The notes beneath the pieces were generated by a model. The model made no database searches. It was not told where the DNA came from and saw only the letters and a program-made list of their open reading frames with translations. Made by a program: the position numbers and the translations under genes. This document shows, in pieces, positions 27,001 to 42,000 of a DNA stretch of 64,000 bases (position 1 is the stretch's first letter; each line of letters starts with the position of its first letter). Origin of the DNA: Fragum whitleyi (taxonomy: Eukaryota; Mollusca; Bivalvia; Cardiida; Cardiidae); the NCBI GenBank assembly GCA_948146395.1, contig OX411557.1, positions 36,930,077 to 36,994,076 on the forward strand, read 5' to 3'.

Positions 27001-30000
27001 TGATTTAGAACGGTTTCGTTCGGAATGAGTGTCAATTTCACGATGTTATTAACTATAGAATGGTGTTGATAGGAATGAGTGTCAAATCTTCGATGTTGAT
27101 TACTTAAAAGCCCTTTAAATTACTTTACAAAAATATGATCCCGATATTGGATCGCATGTCCAATACTCTTCAAGCATTCCGTCACGTCTATCAAATATAC
27201 ATTATTGAAAAAGAGAAAGTTAGTCTTACAATGGCGAGGCACATTTTGTATCCTAGAATGACAGTTCGTGAAATTGACACTTTGTCACACAAAACTACAT
27301 GAACGAAATTTCAATACGTGATATAAAATGCAATATGCACGCTTTTACTTTTTTTCTTTTTTCTCTTATACAATGGCGTTTTAGTTTCGAAATTTCCATA
27401 AGTAAGAAATATAAAAATTGTGTATTTGATGATCAAGAGCATACTTACTGCATATGCACGACAGTGTCGAACAATTTATTAATTGAATGGATCTTGAATC
27501 GGTCTTGAAACAAATGCAATTTCAGTTTGATACATAAGGTTGGTTTCATTTATTGTAGTCCCACAATTTGCATTTGTAATTCTAAATATGATATGCTTAA
27601 CTTTATACTAATAGTATACTTATAGAAAAATCATCCTTAATCATCCTTTAACCAAAGAAAATTGGCGAAAAATACAGTTAGCAACATCGTGAAATTGACA
27701 AGGCTAATAAAATATACATACAAGTTCCATACATAGCTTCCTATTTCTTCAAGAACCAATTAGAAGCTAAAAATTTGAATTTTGTCAGTGAAATCGCGAT
27801 TTTTCTACTTCGAAATTTATTTTGAGTGACATTGTTGACTATATATTTTTCAATGTGTTTGAGTGTTTTTGAATGGTTTGAGTGAGTGTTTGGAATAAAT
27901 GAAAGGGGCGCTGAGTGAGCGATTTAGAATGGTTTTGATTGAGGTGAATGTCAATTTCACGATGTTACTAGCTGTACCTAACGATTTATAGAGCACAAAG
28001 TAAGGCCCGTGATCAGGCTGATTCGAGCCTTCACTTCGCTCTCTTGTGAAATCGATGAAAAATGTCCACACATACCCATATGTGAACTGTTTTAAATCAA
28101 AGTCCCTTTCTCGGTGATGCGTCCCGTTTAAGCAAGCTTTGTAAAATGTAATGATGATTACTATTATTTCCACTATCTTGAACTTGGATCTTAACGACTC
28201 GTCAATGATAAAGATCGACATGGATTTATACGTAGATTTTTTTTTCAAAGTGGTTTTTAACACACAATCTCGAAATCGTTTGACATATTTAAAAAATCCG
28301 CTGAAATTGCTGGGAACTTTCCAGTTTTCCATTTTGTTTCCATGAATTGCGCTATTTTTTTTTCAAATCAAAGATACCTTAAAGTTTGCAATACATGTGA
28401 ATTTGTAGATTCAAATGTTTGTAAGTTTGAAAGCGGAGATCCAATGCAGGCCCTAGCCACAGTCTTAGCGCTTCGGACTATCATTCCAAAGGTCCCGGGT
28501 TAGATTCGAGTTATGTGAAGGCGGCATAAAATTCCATTGAAACAAACAAACAAATGTATGTCCTGTGTGGTGATTACTGCATTTGTTTTGTATGAATGGG
28601 CTTTATGAACATTTTTTCATACGCCGGTCGGAAGAAGGGACGAATAATTTGATCAGACGTGGCGTTCTGCGTCTCGCGTCCGGGCGGGAAAGCGGTGTCC
28701 ACATGTTTGTCCGGGGTATAACTCTGTAACAATGAGCCAAGGTTATAAAACTTTTCTCATTCTCAATTCAAAATTTTCTCAAATTTCAATTTGATATTAA
28801 AGCCGTAATTCTGTTTTAATACTCATTTTAATGTTTTAACATAACAGATAACATTAATAAGTTGTTATAAAAAACAACTTATTGATATCATCTTTTTATT
28901 TTTATTTTTGTTTTAACACATTTATCTAAATTTAAAATTTGAGAAAATTCTCAGTTGAGCCTGAGAAAAGTTTTGTAACCTCGGGACCTGATGTCCGATT
29001 GACTTGAAATATTGTGATTATGTTTCTCATGATATAATGTAATTAAGAACCATAACTCTACCTAGCTTTTTTTTTTAAATTCAATTTCCCTTTACTGTTT
29101 TTCATTCTAGGAAATTCATCGGTGTAAGAGACGTATCTTACTCCTTTTATATCCCCCAGCTTTAATTCCACTTTTGGTTAGGTTTATCCATCCATTGGAC
29201 AGCTTGACTAACTTGGCTGGCTATAAGGCATTTTGCCTTTAAACACATCCCGGCGACGGAGGAGTTTTAACCACGAACCTTCAGGTGAAGAGTCAAGCGC
29301 CAATACCACAAGTCGACCGAGGAGTCCACGATCGATGATTCTGTGAGCTACAAACTCATTCGGAACGTCACTCGGACTTTTCCGTAAACTGGAAAGTACC
29401 TCGGACGTAAGTGTAGTAATTTTTGGTCATTTTTAGGTAATTCGGCTCCTGGTGGTACTTTGGTTACTACGCTTGAAGAACAGTATAATCCTTTAAGTTT
29501 CCGATCGTCTGTGGAGATCATTTTTGCATGTTATAATTTGAAAGCAAAACGCAGTAAAACACTGCGTTTTGTTTTCAAATTATAATATGCTCAATTTAAA
29601 CCTTACGTTGATTTTATTTTTCGCAACGTCATCCTTAGTTATGTTTGTGACGTCATATAAACCCACGTGCGATATGACGCTCTTTCATGGCTGCGCCCTT
29701 ATTATTCCCGAGGTCTATTCCGTAGAATCGCCGAGGGTTCCCGATTGCTACAAACTGCGTTATGCCGACGAACGCTTGATACATTTATGAACGACGAGAA
29801 TCGACGTGTTGAATGATTAAGGAATGGTTTCGGTATGCTATTGAACAAGGGCGTAACTACCATTACTCAAGTGCGTAATACAAATAAATCCTCGTTCGAA
29901 AAATATCGTCGATGAATGATCACAACATGGAAACTACAATTTATTCAAGCTGTAATTACGACGTTTTGTTTATTCACCAACGCTAACATCATAAAAATGG

Positions 30001-33000
30001 GAGCGGGTGGAGGACTTTTATCTTTTGTCACAGTCCACAAATCGCCTTTATCCTATATATTATTTGATGGTTGCCTTCTGACTCCGTAATAATTTCAAAT
30101 TCCTAGTTACGCCTATGTTGAATGGGTGGGAGGAGCGAGCTCTAAATGAGTAAAGGGGAGGTAATACAATATCGTCAATTTCGTCTTTTATTGAACCCTT
30201 TTACAAAAGTATCCGTATTTTAGAGTTTCTGTGTCTTAGCGGACTAATTTAGAAATTAAATCGCAGAAAGAAATGATCGAATTGAATGAAATGTCGTTTT
30301 GAACGATTTTAAAGTCATTTTGAACAAAGTAGGAACGTTATTGAATTGTTTGAGTGAGTGCTGAGAATGATATAACGTAGCACTGAACGATTGATTTAGA
30401 ATGGTTTTGATCGAGGTGAAAATCAATTTAACGGTGTTTCTTCATACTTCCATGGAAACAAACCACTCTTCTATCAGTTTCTTCTTTTTTACTAATGTGA
30501 ATCGTATTCAATTTAAAGAAATAAACAAAATACTCTTACTAATGCATAATCTTTTGAGACAAACCTTTTGGCAAAAACGACAAAATTGTTTCGAAATCAA
30601 AGTTAGTTCAATGAGACACGAGAGATAAAATCAAACCAGAACATTCGAGCTAGAATCAATACGTATTATCACTGCGTGAAATTAACACTCTTTCCGATCA
30701 AAATAATTCTTAATCAGTCACTAAGCGCTCCAATCATTCATTACAAGCCCTCCATGCAGACACCAAAAACCGATTCGAAATCGTTAAAAAATGATCACTT
30801 TTTGAATTATATAGATCAAACGATTGCATCATTTTATTAGCTGGTGTTGATCTTTCAGCCTCTGATTTGACCGTGAAGATATGTAATCAGAAAAAAATAT
30901 ACGAAGATTTTATTAAAGGGAGATAAAAAAATCGCTTATTTAGTCCAAGTGGACAAAATATCGATGAGTTTATACCTCCCTTGAAATCATTCAAAACTCT
31001 TTCAACACACTCATTTAGGCCAATTCAAATATCATTCCAAACTCATTGGATTCGTCAATTTTGCGATGTTTCTAACTGTGGAACTAAATCGGGGAAAAAA
31101 TCCCACAAAAAATAAACATAATTATGCATACGCTTGTAATGCGAGTATTCAGGCAATACCGCTAACGAGAAATGATAATTAAGTATTTTATTACTTTTAT
31201 TAATTTTTCAATTATCATAATTTGAATGAGTTATTTGGTACGGGTTGAATTTGAAAGTGAAAATGGGATTATATTAGATTAAACCTGCAGTTCTTGCATA
31301 TGATTATTTGTCTATATAACAATTATTTGTTAACTTTGCATAATATTAAATCTGTCAAGTGTTTAGAAATGATTTGAATTATTGCATCTGGTTTCATTTG
31401 TAATTCAAATAATATCTCTATTATACAATTCAATGGACAATTAACGCAATCCTTGAAATGTTAACATGGTAAAGTTGAATAGATACAAATGTTTTATTGA
31501 TCGCATTTATTTACTTTGTTTATGGTCAACATTACTTATTCATTACAAAATGACGTAAAACAAATTTTATATAGTCCCAGATGTTTTTTCGACCGATCTC
31601 TGTATCAAAAAAAATATTCATGGAACAATTTTAAGATTGCATTTGAATCCGGATAAAAAATACGCATTTTTCTTTTTTCTTTTCTTTTTTTTTTTTTTAA
31701 GAGGAGTCCTTTTTCCAATCGATTTTCCCAACGAAACGGTATAAAGCTTTATATTGTTCAAAGTCCTTGTCAAATTATTTTTATTCAAAGGTATAGCACC
31801 TGAAATCAAAATTAAGGAATGACAGTGCTATATTTTGAACTCAAGTCGTATATTTTTTCCCACAAAAATGCATAAAAGCATTTTTATGTCATTTGTATAT
31901 AATCTGTAAGTCCTGTCCTGACACCTTAAAACGGGGATCCAGTCCTGCCACGCAGTGCAAATAGTTTTCCAGTTATACCCCGCTTTGCACGCAGATAGGC
32001 GTGCAAAGCGGGGTACAATTGGAAAACCGTTTGTACCGTTCGGTGATCCTGAACGCAGGTTTTTTGTTTGTTTGTTTTTGTTTTTGTTTTTCAGGACGGC
32101 GAATCATTTGCAAATGTTTTGAAATGCTACCCCCATTGAATTAATCGTGCAAACCAGGGAACAAATTTCTAGCGTCTGCAGACTTTTGTTGTCTTTAGAC
32201 TGCCTTTTCCAATATACATAATGTTTTCGAAAAACAAGTTTTCAACGGAGTCCAAACATATTTCGAATTTCAAAAGTTAAAGTAGAGATAGAATAACCGA
32301 TATAAATGTGGCTCTTTATTTTCAAATTTAAGAAAATCGTAAACCTATGCGAGATAGCAGTCGGGGGCTAGGAAAGGGTGTTATGGTAGTACATGTGAAA
32401 GGAATACCAGGAATCCATTGTTAGGTGCTCCGGCCGCCGCGATATAACTGTGAAATTGTTAGGAGCGGCGTAAAACCCATTCAAAAAATTATTTTCAAAT
32501 TTCTGCCGTAGACTTGAGACGACGTGTAGGAACTATGATTACGTCAAGTTGGCGGAAAATTCCAATTTTCGTTTCACAATATTTTTACACAATCATTTGA
32601 GAACGAACAGCATAATATTCCTTGATTTTTATATGTATCGCCGCCACGCAGTGCACCAATTACGAGCATTTGCCTTTACAGGACCGATGCTTTTACATGT
32701 ACACCTCCCAGAAGTCTCCATTTCTCACGACCAGTTGCAAAAGCAATGTTTACTTTCCCTTATTTTAATCGCAACTGAAGAAGGACACTATTAATTTGAG
32801 AGGCTCTTCTCTTTATCCGAATTCTATGTACAAATGAAAATATTTACCAATCTCATTGCTTTTAATTATGACTTACGTTTGATCATTTTGTGTTAAATGT
32901 GTACATACTGCACGAAACATTTTTCAGGGACGTACAATTGTTCATTTATTATCTTTAAAATACAACATCTGCTTTGAAATATTTGTCAACTTCCCTCAAA

Positions 33001-36000
33001 AAATAATACTTACAATATTACCCACGCCGCCAGAAAAAGTCTATATGATATTTTTTTATCATTGTTATTATATTTCATTTCCTTTTTTTCGTAGATTTTT
33101 TTAAAAATCATATGTTTACGAGGCAACTCGACAAAAGAAAGGTTGAAATCAAGTTAGCTTTCGAGAAATTTATGTAACCCTTTCATGGTTGGCGATTTCG
33201 AAAAAATATTGAGTTACAAAAAGTTGAAAATGTGACACGTCACGCGAAAAAGGAACATCTGGGTAGTGCGTAAAGTGTTGGCCCTAGTCAGACTGTGCGG
33301 TTTGCGAAGACTGACTAAGGTCGAACCTTTCTACACCGTGCTTATTTTCTGAATCTAGAATGATCAAACTACCTCCCAGTGAACGAATTTTTGAAATGCG
33401 ACTTCTGCTTGACCTATGCTTGGTAAAATCTCTTTTTCAATAATTCATTTCACCGAATTCCCGGATGGTCCCTTTTCGCGTGACGGGTCACAAATATCTA
33501 TTAGCCATTTGTTAGATAATTATCACTCGATACATTGAATTGATTTTAAAGGAATCTGATTTAGCGAGAATATCGATATCTTAAGTAATTGATAAAAGCG
33601 AGGAATGAGGAGAAACGAATGCATCACATGGAAATGAAGTTTCGAGCGATATTGGATAACCCCTTTTAATTTCACTCAAAACTCTCTCAGAACACTCATT
33701 AATTTAGCTCCAAAATCAATCCAAAGTCATGCCAATTGCTAATTGTTTCTTCTAAATCACTTGAAGATCATTCAAAACTCGTTATACACTTATTCAATAT
33801 TATTTCAAAATTATTCCTAAATCAATCAATTTTCAAATTCTTGAAGTTTCTAACTGTAATTCTTGATGTTCATTCATCGAGTTCTCGAACAGATTCGCAA
33901 AGTTGAAATCTCGTGAAAAGTCATTGAATCGTTGAGCGAATTATGGTTTTGAAATAATAATAATAAAAAAAAAAAATCGAAATTATTATCATTATTATCA
34001 TTATTATTTTTATTACTATTTTTATTACAATTTTTTAAATTGTTACAGTATGAAAACGCCCTCTCATAAAAGAAAATAGAAAAGAAAAACCGTGCATATT
34101 GCATTTCATGTCACGTATTGAAAGTTCTTTCACGTAGTTTCGTGTTAAAAAGTGTCAATTTCACGAATTGTCATTCTATGATACAAATGTTAAAGTCCAT
34201 GATCTAATATATATCTGTTTGAGTAGTAATTAAGAAATATAAAAACTTTTTTGTTTTAATTGCATGTATAAGGTTAGGGTAAAGTGAATGCCTACAAGCA
34301 GATTAGGTTACCAATGGAATTTCTTTGTATCAAACATGAAGTTTTTCTTTAAAATTTTTCTAAGTCCACAAAAAGTCAAGATCAAGGTCAAATTTTGAAG
34401 GACATTGGTCTCTGTAGAAGCCTATCACCTAGTTAGTATGTGTATGAAGTAATAATGTCCCTGAGTAAATCATTTAGAAAGTATAAGCAAAGGTTAAATT
34501 TTTGGTTAAAGTTTTTCAGTTTAAGTTTTTCCAAGTCCATAAAAGGTCAAGGTCAAATTGTCAAGGCCCTTGGTTTCTGGTGAAAGCCTTTCATCTGGTG
34601 ACTATATATATGAAGTAATGATGTCCCTAGGTTAAAGCATTCAGAAAATATATGCAAGGTTAAAGTTTTTGGTAAAAGAATTTCGGTTAAAGTATTTCGA
34701 AGTTCATAAAAGGTCAAGGTCAAATTGTCAAGGCCCTTGGTTTCTGTTGAAAGCCTTTCATCTGGTGACTTTGTATATGAAGTAATGATGTCCCTAGGTT
34801 AAAGCATTCAGAAAATATATGCAAGGTTAAAGTTTTTGGTAAAAGAATTTCGGTTAAAGTATTTCGAAGTTCATAAAAGGTCAAGGTCAAATTATCAAGG
34901 ACCTTGTCTCTGGTGAAAGCCTATCACCTAATGAGTATGTATATGAAGTAATGATGTCTCTAGGTTAAAGCATTCAGAAAATATAAGCAAGGTTAAAGTT
35001 TTTGGTTAAAGTTTTCAGTTAAAGTTTTTCTAAGTCCACAAATGGTAAAGGTCAAGGTCAAATTGTGAAGGACCTTGGTCTCTGGTGAAATCCTATCACC
35101 TGGTGAGTATATATATGAAGCTATGATGTCCCTAGGTTAGAGCATTAAAAAATATAAGCAAGGTTAAAGTTTTTGGTTAAAGTTTATCTAAGTCACCAAA
35201 GGGTCAAGGTCAAGGTCAAATTATCAAGGACCTTTGTCTGTGGTGGAAGCCTATCACCTAATGTGCGTGCATATGAAGTAATGATGTCTCTAGTTTAAAG
35301 CTTACAGAAAATATAAGCAAGGTTAAAGATTTTTTGGTTAAAGTTTTTGGTTTAAGTTTTTGGTTAAAGTTTTTTTGAAAGGGTCAAGGTCACAGTCGAA
35401 AGGTCATTTCGACATGGATATTGGTCTCAAATGAAAGCCTATGCCATAATGAGTGTTTCTGTAAAAAATAAAGCCTCTAGGATAAATATTGATAGAAATT
35501 AAAAACTTTAACCTAATGCGGACGTCGACACTGGCGCTGACGCCGACGCTGACGCCGACATCCGAGGGTATGACAATAGCTCTTCCGAAACTTTCGTCCC
35601 GGGCGAGCTAAAAAAGTATTAATCTTTTTCATGACTCCTATAGAAAATGGAAGACATAATTCGACGTTATCTTGGAGCGACATGTCGTAAAAAATCAAAA
35701 TCTGACATAAAAGAGAATTAAAGAGAATATTATCAATAAAGCTATAATTGCTAAAATGACAGGCTGTCGGCTAGATAGGAAAACAGAACTTATAGCTGAC
35801 GTCATTTAAAGAAAGTCAAAGTACAATGACGGAACTACTTGAAAAAGGTTGCTTAAGAAGCTCGTAAACTCAGGCCTTAGTTCAAGGCGTATGTTTCTGA
35901 ATAACACATGCTTGCACTTACATGAGCAGTACGTATGTGCATTATGAAGGCTCTTTCACAAACCCATCAGAGACAAGGGGAAAATAATATTACCCCAATC

Positions 36001-39000
36001 TATCGATGCTTGAGCGTGAAATACAATAAATGCATTTTCGTATCGTAGGTTGGTGCATTTTTACATATACTGAATATATATTTCGCCATCCAATTCATGG
36101 TTTTTGAAAAATATATCTCTTGATCAAGTCATATGAATTGCAAAAAAGAGAAAAGATATAAACAAATATCAAAAACGGTCCAAACTGTTTGCAAATTATA
36201 CACGGCTTTAAACGCAAGTGTTCGAGTAAAGTGGGTAACAACTTGCAAACAGATTGCACCGTTTTGTCGTCCTGAATGCAAAGCAGGTGTCGTTTAAAAC
36301 AGTTTCCAAGCGTTTTCTCATCCTGAAGGCACGTTTGCTCTGTACGTCGACTCCCATGAAAAGGAGGTTATCATTTTCAAATGTTTACAATCGTTTATAT
36401 ATCATGAACATAGGGTTGGATCAAATAATTTTGAAACATCCGTTTTTCTCATATTTGTGAAGAGGAACTCGCGAAAAGAATTACGTTTTATCATCGCGGC
36501 CCATCATTGTAACATGAAACTTGGACGGTCTAACTACGAAGCCTTGTGCACAGCGGTACTAACTTAAATAACAATCTTTGACAGCCATTGTACGTTTAGA
36601 CTGTAAGAAATTCAACGCTGATGTCCATTATTATTGTTACAGCTAATAACATCGTGAATTTAACAAGGTGAATGGTTTTCGGGCGTGTGGAGTTTTTTTT
36701 TTGTAACTGAAGGGAAGTCATGCAATATTGAAAATTTCGCCCAGATTAGATTGCGATTGAAAAGAGACGTAGTTCATGCAGAGGGCTGTAAGAAAGGGAC
36801 AGGGATTTTGAATGAATGTACAAACAGGTAGAATGGGTAGTTCTGATTTAATCAATTTACCAAACACAATGCCATTGTCAGCCTGTGCACACATAAGGGA
36901 CTGAAGTCTCTTTGTAGTGCTTTGTAGTGCTGAACCGTGTTTTCTGGATTGATAGATCGATTGAATGGGGTTTTGCGCCGCTTTCAACATTTTTTCAGTG
37001 ATATCGCGGCAGCTGGATCATCTAACAATGGATTCCCGATATTTCTCTCACCAGTACAACCATCACATCCTTTCATTGTCTCCAGCTTCTATCTCACATA
37101 GGTCTACGATTATCAACCTATTGGTAGTCGGAAAGAATGAGTGCCGCCGTCGGGGATCGAACCCGGGACCTGAAGATTGACAGTCCGACGCGCTACCAAC
37201 TGCGCTATGACGGCGGCGTGTTTACAGGAAAGTGTAAATTTATGTTCTTTTTTTATCTTATTAATCGAGTACGTCAATGATTCTTATTTGTACGAGTAAG
37301 AGTGCGTACGCACATCCATGTTATGAATTTGCGTGCATAAATATACTGAGCAAAAATAAAAAGTATCCACCCAATTAAATTTCGGATTTCTTTAAAAGTA
37401 CTAACAGGAATTCTATGAAACATATTGCAAATTACGCCCTAATCATTTGGAAATAAAATTGAACAGTTTTATGTGATTTGAAGAAGCCACTGCCGAATTG
37501 TAGGCGTTAACGTAGCCAGGGGGCGTTTTCAAAAATCGCAGACTCTCAATTAAAAATTCTAATGATTTTCTGACAGTTTTAAGCTTGCGAAATGCAATTT
37601 TATTGCGTTAGGTATTCTGGATTGATAAGACAACTTGATTTCTCCTGCTAATTCCTATCAAATTTACGTCAAATGAACACAAACATTCATAAAACATCTT
37701 GCACAGATTCAAAACTCAAATAAACAAAATTCTGTCTGCTCGTTCCTTGTCAAGAAAACCAATCCCAAAATGCTCTATTTCATTTTTGCTGAAAACAAAA
37801 CAACATTTGCATTGCCACGTTACGTTAACGTTTCATCTTGCTCATTGGAGAGGCTCGGATGAATATCAAGAAAATTTGCTCGCCTTATACCCGTTAAGGA
37901 TTAAATAGCAATTGACTTGATTTTAAAGTTTGGCGTTTTTAAAGGTTGAGACATTTATTTTACTTCTGCTTTGAAATATCGACTGGGAAGCGTAGAGGCA
38001 ATCGCGTCAACGTGAATGAGAAAATCTGGCGTGACGTCTTCCCAGTGGCCCTATTGAGTTGAAGAGGGTGAAAGACAATGCTAATCTATCGGAAATGGCT
38101 AGCAAGCGTCTTTAATGTTATTCTCTTTTATTTAACGTCCGTAAAATTTACTCAACGTTTGACGGTTTTTGATTTCGCATGTGGTCATGATTTTTCTTGG
38201 TCTCATAACAAAACTGTGTTGTACAGAACACAACCATTGTTTGATTTTCTTTACCACAGGGCTTGAGAGGTTAAATTCTTTTGAGAAGAAACTCACGATC
38301 GAACACGTGACGTATGTCGACGTAGAAAACAAACATTTCGACATTTATTGAAAAACACCAAAAAATGACACATTTCTTGAATGAAAAATCATATTTGTAT
38401 GAGAAAACGAAGCGCTGCAAACACAATGGTACCGGAATTGATTATTTAATCTGAAAGATATGAAGGCTATTGAAAAAAGAAAAGTGGATACTTTCTTTTT
38501 TGCTGAGTATAGAACGAATACATACACCTTTATTATTTCCAAGAGAATGCGTAATTTAAGCATACCGTACTAGTACAATCAGATAATCGTTCAAACAAAA
38601 CCATATACAGCTAAGGAAGATATTCCGAGACCCTTAAAATTCTCCCCTATTCGGAACATCACTCGGCCATTTCCGAAAACTGCAACATACCTCGGATGTA
38701 TGTAAGGCGGATTGGTATGTAACAAATTGTGCATTTTGTTAGGCGGAAACAGTGTAAGAAAAAACTAGCGCGGAAGCAACCGACGCTATCTTTAAATTTA
38801 TAATCTTTACAGTAAATAACGACGGAATAATCTTAATTTTTAAGAATGACAAATCATTCTCAAAAATTAAGAATTTTCAGCCGTTTTTTAAGAAACTAAA
38901 GATATTCAAATAATGATACGATGGTTGCACGTCAGTGACTTAAACGAGTATCGTTGACGACATCGAATGTTTTCACTCACGGTTACAAGGGCTAACGCCT

Positions 39001-42000
39001 TTATAACTGACGTCATCGAGTTTTTCTAAGTTTTTCCCGAAATTTAAAAAAATCCGTCTATGTACATCCGAGGTAAGATTGGCCGAGTGGTGTTCCGAAT
39101 GCTCTGATGTATGTAAGGCTAATGGGTATGTAACCAAATCGTGCATTTTGTTAGGCGGAAACAGTGCAAGAAAAACTAGCGGACCGGCGCTATCTTTCGA
39201 ATGATATTTTTTTTAACAGTAAATAACGGCTGAAAAATCTTAATTTTTTGAGAATGACGAATCATTCTCAAAAAATGAGTTTTTTCAGTGGTTATTTAAG
39301 AATCTAAAGTTATTTAAATAAGGATACGATGGTTTCACGTCAGTGACTTCAAGCGAGTAGCATTGGTGTCGTCGAATGTTTTCACTCAAATTTTCGAGGG
39401 CTAACGCCATTTTAACTGACGTCAGCGATTTTTTCCAAGATTTTCCCGTAATTTTCAAAAAAAGTCCGTCTATGTACATCCGAGGTTGATCGTAAGATTG
39501 GCCGAAGGGTAATCCTAATGTTCTGGTGTATCTTAGGCGGGCTGGTATGTAACAAAATTGTGCATTTTGTTAGGTGGAAACATTGTAAGAAAAAACTAGC
39601 GCGGAAGCAAAATGCGCTATCTTTAAATTCATATTTTTTACAGTAAATAACGACCAAAAAATCTTAATTTTTGAGAATGACGAATCATTCTCCAAAATTA
39701 AGGTTTTACAGTCGTTATTTAAGAATCTAAAGTTATTTATATGAGGATTTGATGGTTTTACGTCAGTGACTTCAAACGAGTATCGTTGGCGACGTCGAAT
39801 GAGTTATTTCAATGTTAAGAGTCCGTTTCTGTCAGAGTTTTGGATCGAAGAAGCGGGTTTGAAATCAACGAGAAGTGCAACAAAATCTTATCATTACAGC
39901 TAAAACCATCGTGAAACTGACATGATAAATGATTTGGAATGAAATTGAATGAGTATCCTGAGCGAGTTTGAGTGAAATTCAATGGAGGTAATCCAGTATC
40001 GTTAATTTTGTCCAAGATGAACAAAATTGGGGCTACCTTTTACCCACCTTTAATAAAATATACAAGTGCTATGAATACCTTTCTGTGTCTTCACTTACCA
40101 ACCTTACGCTCTAAAAAAATAAATCAAGTTGGTGAAATCCTTGATATTTCTACTGATTTATATCTTGAATGTAGTTGTTGATCTCTAATTATTTTGGAGC
40201 ATTTTTGAGTGGTTTAAGTGAGTGCTTGAAATGAGTGAATGGATCGCTGAGTGAGTGATTTAGAACGGTTTTGATCGGATTGAGTGTCAATTTCACAATG
40301 TAATAAACTGTATAGTCGCTGAAGAAATTCGAGAACTCCTGAAAGTGAAATCTAAACTCGTAAACAAGAGATGTCGGAAATTCGAAACCAACATCATAAA
40401 CATATCGGAATGTAACTAGCTTCATGCTGTTCTAATGATTAGCCAATTTATATACGAATAATGAAAACTGAAACTGACAGTGTGATGCGTGTAAAATAAA
40501 GTAAAATCAATTATCATGCTGGTCGCTTTCATTGATAGAGGAAGAATCTTTTATTTAATGTCTTGTGGTTGAAAATAAGGGCGGTATTTTTGTTCACTAG
40601 ATCATAGGCGTTTGTTTTCATAACTTGATTTTGGTCATTTAGGACATTATTCAATCAGAGCGCTAAAAGCATTGAAGGCCAGGTTTATATAGAGGCAAGG
40701 TGACATTCGAAGGCATGCACTCCATTTTTTATCACTTTTTAGCAAAGTTTCTTTGGGCGAGAGAAACCAATGTTCCATTTATAGGGATCGTAAGCTACAT
40801 TCCGAACTCACTTCAAAGGAAAAGTGTCGAACGGTATGCTCAATACATGTATATAGGACAGAGTCCGCCAAAAAACTAATTTCCAAGGTATATAATACTA
40901 CGCCTGATACCGTTTTGCAAACAGGCGCAACTCGCGTTTTTATAATTTTAGTTGAGTTGATTGGTTTGCTACTAGTCTGTCAATTTATTCATTCCATCAT
41001 TCTGTCTTACAATCGCAGTAATGCTGTTTTTCTAGGGGCACAAGCTCGTCGGCTCCTTTTTTACATTGAATTGAATTTCATAAAGAAGTTGCTTTTTTAC
41101 TGTGGGAACAAAAGAAATTGATAGGGTCAATTTCTCCCTTTCCGCCAATATGGTCCATCCTATACCCATAACCTATTATCTTTTCGATTTCTACCTTAGA
41201 TATATATCAAATTACACTCATGTTGATTTATTGTCTGCAACCTGTTCCAAAACGGCCCATTCTAAGATTTTGGCGTATGTCTAGTGGTTTAATGATGGGA
41301 CAAGGCTTTTGAATTTTCCTAATTTAGATTAATCCATTACAAGACAACAAATGTTAGACAGGTCCAAATTGTAAAGGGTTGCAGATTATATACAATAGGT
41401 GGGCAAATTAGGAAAAATTGTAGCAGAAAGGGTCTACTTGATAATGTTAGGGAGAAAGGAGAAAGTATTAGTAAGCAGCATTTTCTTATTTTCCCCATTA
41501 GCAAGGTCATCCGTCAAGATAAAATATAAAAGCTATATATCTTTAACATTTCAGTGATATTGGCAGTGATAAGTAAGAAAATATCTAGAAAACATGATAA
41601 GGACAAGGTGAATAATCAAGGTTATATTTCAGAAAATTGACCTCGTGCGTTGCTTCGTCTATTCAGTTCCCTCACCTGCAGTAATTCAGTACTTTGATTT
41701 AAGCACAGCGTAGTGATGTGCAAGCACTACGTTAAACACACAAAGTACTATGTGTCTCACAAAATTTGATGACGTTTACAAGACCTATTTTTTGGGCGCG
41801 CGTGAGCACAAAAAAACTACGTAATACACACATTGTTTGGTTTTTGACTCGATTATCTTTTTCCTAGGCAATTTCCATGATACAGGGTTGTTAACTATGG
41901 CCTGCTAAAACAAATAATAAAGTCATTATGAAAAAACGCGTCTGTATTCTACACGCTAACACCAATCTCGGGAAGCTCAGTTGCTGCAGTTAATAACATC

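Noticed and set aside
27850..28332. 160-codon minus-strand frame as one protein
   Set aside because: Its C-terminal third is MITE-A sequence. Only the 27978-28086 part has splice support, so the whole frame is not a gene.
33010..33045. 27-base micro-exon with donor GTAAGT on the minus strand
   Set aside because: The upstream acceptor lacks a pyrimidine tract and the peptide is too short to judge.
34255..35612. CRISPR-like array
   Set aside because: Units of about 165 bp are themselves repeated without unique spacers; this is a minisatellite in a eukaryotic genome.
37130..37215. Genuine tRNA gene on the minus strand
   Set aside because: A and B boxes are good, but the sequence continues into the SINE body seen at several other places and the acceptor stem does not close.
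40753..41121. Longest non-repeat plus-strand frame (122 codons)
   Set aside because: It opens with a non-ATG codon, has no recognised domain and no splice sites at its ends; a frame of this length is plausible by chance.
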